The notes under the pieces are model-generated. The model saw only the letters and a list, made by a program, of their open reading frames with translations, made no database searches and was not told where the DNA came from. The translations under genes and the position numbers were made by a program. Of a stretch of DNA of 10,906 nucleotides, positions 1-6,000 are shown piece after piece; position 1 is the stretch's first letter; every line of letters begins with the position of its first letter. Origin of the DNA: an uncultured Chlorobiales bacterium (GTDB lineage Bacteria > Bacteroidota > Chlorobiia > Chlorobiales > Chlorobiaceae). The DNA lies in assembly GCA_903901395.1 (NCBI GenBank), contig CAIUQW010000318.1, positions 1 to 10,906 of the forward strand. Reading direction: 5' to 3'.

Positions 1-590
1 GCTACCACGCCGCCTGGCATGGCGCTGATCGCGCCTTCATTGATCACCGATCCCGCGCCACCTGCATTATTGAACTGGTACTTGCCCGCCAGAAAATCGC
101 TGTCGGCAATGTCGAGGCTCGTCGCGACCAGGCCGCCAACATTGACTTGAGAGGTTTTACCAAAAATGATGCCCGACTGGTTGAGCAGGAACACCTGGCC
201 ATTAGCGCTCAAATGACCCATGATCTCGCTCGGGCTAAGATCGTGGATGCGGTTCAGCGCCGCCGCCGTCGCATCTGGCTGCTGGAAGGTGACCGATGCC
301 TCTGAACCGATATTGAAGGTGTTCCAGTCTGCCACCAGCTTCTGGGTAGACTGGTTCACGGTCATTGCATTGCCCGAAGTGGTGATTGTACCGCTGCCCG
401 AAGTAATCGAACCGCCTGTAGGCAACTCCGTCGGAGAGAGCGCCAGAGCAGGACGATAGAGCGCCACAAGCGCGGCGATAGTCAACGCGCCGCGCTTGAT
501 GATCGGGCAGCCAACAGCTCCCGCCTTTTCAGAAACGACAATCCATTTCTCCTTGATTGCCGACCAGATAATCTTGTGTATCCTGTTCAT
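1..590 (-). CDS. TpsA2, two-partner secretion exoprotein, N-terminal part only (cut by window edge)
   Basis: The frame opens with ATG at 590 and runs without a stop to base 1, giving 196 full codons plus two bases. It begins MNRIHKIIWSAIKEKWIVVS, an extended signal peptide region (ESPR), followed by a hydrophobic stretch and a likely cleavage near residue 50 (ALA|LS). The haemagglutination-activity/TPS domain follows, including the motifs NRIHDL, NGQVFLLNQSGIIFG and VGGLVATSLD. The TPS domain is what the partner TpsB recognises in the periplasm, and it starts beta-helix folding at the surface. It aligns without gaps with the first 197 residues of the exoprotein starting at 8800, with about 45 differences by eye (about 77 percent identity). 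It starts 34 bases after the tpsB2 stop, so the two are almost certainly co-transcribed. No Shine-Dalgarno is visible before the ATG; the start is set by the ESPR and the paralogue. The passenger body lies outside the window, so its adhesive or other role cannot be read. Confidence 0.93.
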   Translation of the reverse strand, partial: MNRIHKIIWSAIKEKWIVVSEKAGAVGCPIIKRGALTIAALVALYRPALALSPTELPTGGSITSGSGTITTSGNAMTVNQSTQKLVADWNTFNIGSEASVTFQQPDATAAALNRIHDLSPSEIMGHLSANGQVFLLNQSGIIFGKTSQVNVGGLVATSLDIADSDFLAGKYQFNNAGGAGSVINEGAISAMPGGVV

Positions 591-624
591 AGGTGGGAAT
601 TGTTGTTGTCAATCAAGTTTCTGC
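591..624 (-). promoter_or_regulatory. 34-base tpsB2-tpsA2 spacer without Shine-Dalgarno
   Basis: This short spacer runs from the tpsB2 TGA to the tpsA2 ATG. On the coding strand it ends in a C/A-rich tract (GACAACAACAATTCCCACCT) and has no AGGAGG-like element. The equivalent 35-base spacer of the other locus (8801-8835) shares GTCAACAGCAA-type sequence at the same place. The pair is probably translated from one transcript, with initiation that does not depend on a classical SD or with coupling to tpsB2 termination. Confidence 0.45.
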
Positions 625-2337
625 TCAGAAATAGATCATGCCTTGCAACCAGAAGCGGTTGCTGTCGCTCTTGCCATCTGCGTTCAGGCCACCGGCGGTT
701 CTCCCTTGATTGTCGCCAATCGGGTGCGCCCAACTGCCCTGCATCATGCAGCTTTTCGAGACCTGCCAGTTCAGGCTGACGCCCGCGCCCTGCAGCCAGT
801 AGCCGTTGCTGTTGGCTGCGTTGTTCACGTCGCCAGCATACCGGCTGTGATTCAGCGTTACATGACCGGCATCGTAAAAGCCGCCGAACAGCACCTTGCC
901 CCACGCCTCAGGCAAGGGCAACTGGTACTTGAGATCGGCATTCAGAAGCTGGCCGGAATCACCGCCCGCTTCGCCAACCGGATAGGCCCGGACGCCGTAG
1001 GGGCCGCCGAGGTAGAACTTCTCACTGGTGTCGAGGTTGCTGAAGCCAAACTGGCTGCTGCACGAAAGATTCAGCGTCGCACGACGAGAGAGCCGCTGCA
1101 GGCGGCTGAGACTGGCCGTCATGAAGCTGAAATCGCCCTGAACGCCGAACGGAGTATCATATCGGTCGGCTTGCCAGAAATTGCCGTAATTGACCGCGAC
1201 CTTCGCGTTTGTCGCCCCGCCGCCAAGCCATTTGTCGTAATTGAGCAGCGACAGACTCACGCGCCCCTCTTTGACCGTTTTGTCATGCAAGCCGGTCGAA
1301 CCCTTCCGGTCGGTCAGGTGCTTGTCGGCATAGCTGATTGTTGCGGTCAGCATCGTATTGCGCTTCCTGACCAGCGGCCAGCTCAGACCACCCTCGATGC
1401 TGCTGCTGTCGCCCTTGTAATCGAGATTTTTCAGCTCCTGCAACAGCTTGTAGTTCATGCCTGTCCAGGAGACATTACCGCGAAGCCCACTGCATCCGAC
1501 CTGAAAATTGTAGCCGATCCGCCCCTGATTCAACCCTTCCGAGCCGGTATACATGACGCTGAGCTGATCGCCATAGCGGAACGGGTCATTCAGGTTGATC
1601 ATGGCGTTACCGCGCCAAGCTCCGGTGTAGCGGTTGCCGTAGTTGTCGGCCCAGACGCTTCCAGAAACAAGCGGCCCCTCGCTGACATCGAAGGTCACGG
1701 CACTGGTGCCAGAAACCGATCCCGGCGCAATCATCGCCCTGGCCTTCATCCCCGGCTGATCGTTGACCGTGAGCAAAGCACGTTCGAGGCGCCTCAGATT
1801 CAATGGCTCGCCGGATGTCGCGCCGTTGGCGGTCAAACCTTCGAGCATTCCTTCGTTCATCCTGACCGATGGATTGCGCTTGATCCTGATCTCGCCGTCG
1901 CTCTTGCCCTGAATGATGGCGATGGTGATGACGCCCGCGCCCAGCTCCTGCTCGGGCAGATAGGCCTCCGCAAGAAACCACCCTTTCGACCTCAGATGCG
2001 CGGTCACTTTGGTCACCACCCCCTGCAAAGCATTCCAGTCAAGCGTCTTGCCAACGTTTCCGGCCACAATCGCCTGCAATTCAGCTTCGCTCGCAATACC
2101 CTCATAGCCCTCGAAGCGGAACGCCTTGACCGTCACCTGAACCTCCGGACCACCCTTGGCCTTCACGACAGACTTCTCTTCCTCTTTCGACGGCAGGGTT
2201 TCGGGCAACTCGCGCTGCGGACTCTGCGATCTGATGATACTGCCCGCATCGGGCGGCGGTACGGCCGGAGCCGCCTCAAGCCTCGAAGCAGCGAGCAATC
2301 CTGCGGCAATGAAAACAACGCTGATTGGTTTCAACAT
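625..2337 (-). CDS. TpsB2, ShlB/FhaC/HecB-family outer-membrane transporter
   Basis: A complete 570-residue gene, a normal length for the family. Its job is to take the TpsA2 passenger from the periplasm across the outer membrane. Residues 1-22 form a signal peptide (MLKPISVVFIAAGLLAASRL). A proline/charged linker follows to about 66. POTRA1 (about 67-146) holds FRFEGYEG and KGWFLAEAYLPEQEL, and POTRA2 spans about 147-222. The barrel starts near 223 and carries the family landmarks GGPYGVRAYP (444-453, the L6-loop motif, usually VRGY/F), the strand GQLLNADLKYQL, GFYDAGH (486-492), and a final Phe as expected for BAM-dependent insertion. The ATG at 2337 gives a clean signal peptide, though no ribosome-binding site is visible. 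A 626-residue frame on the opposite strand covers the gene but is not conserved opposite tpsB1. It is paralogous to the transporter at 8836-10560 (about 65 percent identity over a 100-residue sample). FhaC-type adhesin export and ShlB-type activation cannot be told apart; partner class favours adhesin export. Confidence 0.95.
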   Translation of the reverse strand: MLKPISVVFIAAGLLAASRLEAAPAVPPPDAGSIIRSQSPQRELPETLPSKEEEKSVVKAKGGPEVQVTVKAFRFEGYEGIASEAELQAIVAGNVGKTLDWNALQGVVTKVTAHLRSKGWFLAEAYLPEQELGAGVITIAIIQGKSDGEIRIKRNPSVRMNEGMLEGLTANGATSGEPLNLRRLERALLTVNDQPGMKARAMIAPGSVSGTSAVTFDVSEGPLVSGSVWADNYGNRYTGAWRGNAMINLNDPFRYGDQLSVMYTGSEGLNQGRIGYNFQVGCSGLRGNVSWTGMNYKLLQELKNLDYKGDSSSIEGGLSWPLVRKRNTMLTATISYADKHLTDRKGSTGLHDKTVKEGRVSLSLLNYDKWLGGGATNAKVAVNYGNFWQADRYDTPFGVQGDFSFMTASLSRLQRLSRRATLNLSCSSQFGFSNLDTSEKFYLGGPYGVRAYPVGEAGGDSGQLLNADLKYQLPLPEAWGKVLFGGFYDAGHVTLNHSRYAGDVNNAANSNGYWLQGAGVSLNWQVSKSCMMQGSWAHPIGDNQGRTAGGLNADGKSDSNRFWLQGMIYF

Positions 2338-2431
2338 GAGAAAATTTTTTTGGGAACGGGAGTAAGTCAGAAATGACCTATGAACGAAAACTGACCGCGA
2401 TTCGCGCGGCAGCTGTAACTTCTTGCGATAA

Positions 2432-2455
2432 ATGATGTTGCAAAAAAAACATCAT
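2432..2455. repeat. Perfect 8-base inverted repeat in AT-rich leader
   Basis: ATGATGTT at 2432-2439 is the exact reverse complement of AACATCAT at 2448-2455, with an 8-base A-rich loop. It lies about 95-118 bases upstream of the tpsB2 ATG. It could be an operator or a leader hairpin. On the coding strand no U run follows the second arm, so it does not look like an intrinsic terminator. Confidence 0.4.
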
Positions 2456-2583
2456 ATAATTTGCACAGAAAGAGCACCATTGAAAAGCGGAGGCTTAACA
2501 ATCATTAATAATTATAAAAAAAATACTCATTGATTATCAAATTATTTCCAAAAAAAATAACTAAATCTTTAGCGATCAAGCAC

Positions 2584-2669
2584 ATGTAAAAAGCTATACA
2601 TCACTGCGAAAAATAATCAGGAGAATCGCTGCTTTTCATATGTATACATATACATGGGTTCCCATACAT
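2584..2669. promoter_or_regulatory. Cluster of six ATGTA/TACAT half-sites with a 12-base palindrome
   Basis: Within 86 bases there are ATGTA at 2584-2588 and 2640-2644, and TACAT at 2597-2601, 2645-2649, 2651-2655 and 2665-2669. The middle pair forms the perfect palindrome TATGTATACATA (2639-2650). Immediately beyond, ATGGG (2654-2658) and CCCAT (2661-2665) form a tight hairpin with a 2-base loop. Repeated half-sites around a perfect dyad are typical of an operator for a dimeric regulator. The cluster sits about 250-330 bases upstream of tpsB2, where AT-rich DNA changes to ordinary composition. No regulator gene is present in the window, so the binding protein is unknown. Confidence 0.4.
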
Positions 2670-2920
2670 GCAATTCAATTATCTCGCCCCTTCATTCACC
2701 GTCCCGCGTTCAGACGCAAGGCGATATATTCCCCGACGAGACCGGCATTACCGCACAACCGTCAGACCTACGACGCTTGAGCTTTGACCACGAAAGCATC
2801 TCGCTCATGTACTTTCCCGGAAGCAAGTATACTCCGGTTCTTGTCCGTAGGGTCTCGGGTTTGCCATGGTCAACTCGCAGAAAAACCGTCACCTCCATGA
2901 TTGCGCTCATGCCGGGCGCG

Positions 2921-2970
2921 AAAAACAGCAAGGCCTGCCGCTCACCTTTGCACGATGAAAAGCAGGCCTT
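2921..2970 (-). terminator. Probable intrinsic terminator of the tpsB1-tpsA1 unit
   Basis: Read on the minus strand, the arm AAGGCCTGC (complement of 2962-2970) pairs perfectly with GCAGGCCTT (complement of 2930-2938), giving a 9-base GC-rich stem. The 23-base loop can form a small inner CTTT/AAAG pairing. The second arm is followed by GCTGTTTTT (complement of 2922-2930), a short U run. It begins 35 bases past the tpsA1 stop, the expected place. The long loop and the two bases before the U run make it weaker than a textbook terminator. Confidence 0.55.
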
Positions 2971-2974
2971 CATG

Positions 2975-2987
2975 TCCATATTATGGA
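2975..2987. repeat. 13-base dyad TCCATA-T-TATGGA
   Basis: A perfect inverted repeat of 6 bases with one central T, 18 bases after the tpsA1 stop and just before the terminator-like hairpin. It could add to 3'-end structure or be a protein site; the sequence alone does not decide. Confidence 0.3.
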
Positions 2988-3004
2988 GGTTAGCATTCAG
3001 CCGG

Positions 3005-6000
3005 TTATGTAGCTTTGTGTGGCGTAGCTGCGGCAATCTGGAGCGACCAGGTCTGCTTGCCCTGACTGATGACGATATTCAGCGACTGGATTCCGGCAGG
3101 GACATCGGTTGCCGTGAAAGTTTGAGCCACAGGATCGAAAGAGAGCCACGATGGCAGAGGCGCACCACCCGCGAGGGTAATCGTAACCGGTTCATCTGTG
3201 TCGAGCACTCCCGGTGGCAACGAAAGAACGAACCCGCTACTCAAAAAGCCCTGAATGGAAAGAATATTCGCCAGAATCGACCCTCCATTTCCATCAGAAT
3301 TGCTGATCACCTCTACCGTCACGTTTGCCTGAGTGGCTACGCCGTTCGTACTTACCTCCGTAAACACGATAGGCTGTGTGTTTTTTTGATCGATCGGCTG
3401 ATCAGATTGATAAACGATGATAGAAATCAACTCTTCAGGCCGAACAATTATTTCCGGTGTCACCTGCTTAGGTTGGGAGATTGGCGCATGAATGGTTAGA
3501 GTGCCATTAACATAGCTGATCGCATAATTGCTACTCGTCAGACCCGATAGGTCGATGCCGTATGTGCCGTTATCGACCGCGCCCTGAGATGTGCCACCGT
3601 ATGCCAAAGCCCCGCCAAGCACATCAGTATTTTCGTTATTTACGAAACCACTGTAGGTAACGCCATTTCCGCCGCTATATGCCAGCCCGTCATAGACCTT
3701 TATATCATTGTTCGCCGTGATCGTGAGCGGCGCTTGCGTAATCGTCGCCGTATTCGACGCCCTGGTCAACGTCGTAACATCCAGCGCATTGTAGTTCAAG
3801 GTCTGTGCGCCATTTTTACCGGTCAACGAACCATTGGTACTCATGAATGTCCAATTCCCGGCGTTCTGGCCGTTTGCGCTCGCAAACTCTTGCGTGAACG
3901 TCTCGCCATTCACTCCCGTTACCGTCACGTCACGGAAATTGGCATTACCATCATATACCTTGCTTCCGTTGATCGCGGTGTAGTTTGCCGGATTGATCGT
4001 CAACGCCTCAACGTTACCGACATCTTGCATGAACACATAGTTGCCGTTGTTGGCCACGAGACCGCTGCCGTTGATCGCGTAATTGCGGACGTCGCTCGTC
4101 GCCGTCGCCGTCGTGCTCCAGCTCGCCGTACCGGTCGTCGCGGTTGCCTGCGTTTCTCCGTTCTTCCAGCCCGTGATCGTGCCACTGAACAATGGATTGG
4201 CGTCACCGTAAATCCGGCTCGATGACGACGCGACGTAGGTCAGCGTTGCCGGATCGATCGTCAATGTGCCATTGATGTAGCTGATGTCGTAGTTCCCGCT
4301 TGACAGCCCCGATGCCGCGATACCGTAGCTGTCTGCGTTGATCGCACCTTGCGAAGTACCGCTGTAGCCCAATGATCCTCCAAGAACGCTGGCGCTTTCG
4401 CTGTTCACGAACCCGCTGTAGGTGACTCCGTTGCCACCGCTGTAGGCGAGACCGTCGTACGTCTTGCTCGCGTTATTCGCCGTCACTGTCAACGCAGCTT
4501 TGTTCACCGTCAGCGTGCCGTTACCACCGGACAGAATGATGTCATATTTGGATGAGTACCACGGCTCGTAGGTACCGGCGTTTTTATATTGCGACTGACC
4601 AAGGCTTGCGGAAGTGTCACTGCCAACAAACCCCGTGAACACGGGTGTACCCGATACCGGCATCGTGTGGCTCAACCCATCGTAGGTAACCGGAATCGTG
4701 GCGCTAAGGCCGGTCACGGTCAACGGCGTCAAAAAAGTACGCAGCAACGGCGTGGTCTGCCCTTCGTAGATTCTCCAGGTCTTTCCGTCACCGCCTGTGG
4801 CGCTGATATCCCATCCTGCATACGTAGCCAGGGATTTCATTTCCGCCGTCGTTTTGCCTGTACCTCCGTCAGAAGTCGCTTGCCCCGATGTCGTCATATC
4901 CCAGTAGCTCGACGTTACCGTACCTGTGCTAGTGCCGACAAAGCCACCGACATATTGGCTACTGGCTCCTGCGCTCACGCTTCCGGTGCTGTATGACTGC
5001 GTAACGGTACCTCCTGGCAAGCCTCCGGCAAAACCGGCAACAGCGTAGCTATTGGCCCCGACACTCACATTTCCGGTACTGTACGACTTCGTAACTGAAT
5101 CACCAACCAAATTTCCGGCAAAGCCGCCAATACAGTAACTGCTTCCAGCGCTCACGTTTCCGGTGCTGTACGACTCGGAAACTGTCGATCCAATGATAAA
5201 TCCGGCAAAGCCGCCAAAATACTGAGAAGAATCGCCAGAATTCACGCTTCCGGTGCTGTACGACTGCGTAACTGTACCTCCGGAAAATTCTCCTGCAAAA
5301 CCGCCAACATTCTGCAAAAACTTGCCAACGTTCACGCTTCCGGTGCTGTACGACTGAGCAATAGAACCAAGAACCAACTCTCCAACAAAGCCGCCAACCC
5401 AATGGGAAGAATCTCCTGTGCTCACGCTTCCAGTGCTGGATGATTTGGTAACTGAAGCTCCAGCTCCATTGATGTATCCGGCAAAACCACCTACATAATG
5501 GGTACCATCTCCAACAGCCACGCTTCCGGTACTGGACGACTGCGTAACCGAACCTCCATTCATGTATCCGGCAAAACCGCCTACATAGTTGTGAGAAGCT
5601 CCAGCGCTCACGCTTGCCGAGCTTGTGCTGCCTGTCACCGCCCCACCTTCAAGATAGCCGATAAGACCGCCAACATAAGTCGAACCGGTTACCAAACCTG
5701 TCGCGTAGCTCGACGTTATTGTGCCAGAAGAATTATTTAACCCCACAAGACCGCCGACAAAATTGCCGCCGCTTACCGACCCTGTCGCATAGCTCGACAT
5801 TATTGTGCCAGAAGAATTCTCCCCCATCAGACCGCCGACTACGTCAGTGCTAGCAGTGACCAAGCCTGTCGCATAGCTCTGCGTTACTGTGCCAGAATTA
5901 CCCCCCGCCAAGCCGCCAACACGATCATAGCCCGCAACCGAGCCGCCAACGAGGCCGACATTGCTGATCGCACCTCCAAAGGCAACGTAACCGAACAGGC

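Larger units (their letters stand above)
2338..3004 (-). promoter_or_regulatory. Intergenic region between the two loci, probable tpsB2 control region
   Basis: These 667 bases hold no gene I can support. From the tpsA1 end downward there is a 13-base dyad at 2975-2987, a terminator-like hairpin at 2930-2970, about 260 bases of ordinary composition, a cluster of ATGTA/TACAT half-sites at 2584-2669, and a strongly AT-rich tract (about 2430-2640) with three runs of eight A (2442-2449, 2516-2523, 2550-2557). Nearer tpsB2 come an 8-base hairpin (2432-2439 with 2448-2455), a GC-rich 5-base hairpin (2395-2399 with 2405-2409) and an A7 run on the coding strand at 2345-2351. The tpsB2 promoter must lie here if the loci are separate units. 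The best -10-like sequence is the coding-strand complement of 2452-2460 (ATTATATGA), but no convincing -35 partner is spaced correctly, so I do not call an exact promoter. Confidence 0.5.
2710..3036 (-). other. Unassigned open frame after tpsA1, doubtful as a gene
   Basis: This 108-codon frame overlaps the tpsA1 end by 32 bases. Its product is rich in Arg, Ser, Cys and Met and shows no domain or family that I recognise. Internal ATGs at 2979 and 2973 could give products of about 87-89 residues, but none has a ribosome-binding site. The terminator-like hairpin at 2930-2970 lies inside the frame. The opposite strand is also open over the same stretch (2654-3499), so openness alone means little here. 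It could be a degraded remnant of a former gene or chance; the middle stretch has normal coding-like GC, which is why it is listed. Confidence 0.15.

Noticed and set aside
496..2376. 626-codon open frame on the plus strand, longer than the transporter it overlaps
   Set aside because: It is antisense to tpsB2, whose product has clear POTRA and barrel motifs. The same frame opposite the paralogue tpsB1 is broken into several pieces, so it is not conserved. Its translation shows no domain.
2490..2560. ATAATNATTA-like sequence considered as a Fur box
   Set aside because: The tract is so AT-rich that such matches are expected by chance, and no full 19-base consensus with good dyad symmetry is present.
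2654..3499. 281-codon plus-strand open frame
   Set aside because: It covers the antisense of the tpsA1 3' end and the intergenic DNA, has no recognisable domain or ribosome-binding site, and runs through the terminator-like hairpin.
4904..5872. Regular 90-base repeats considered as a CRISPR or minisatellite
   Set aside because: The repeats are in frame, encode GLUG units, vary by codon and have no unique spacers.
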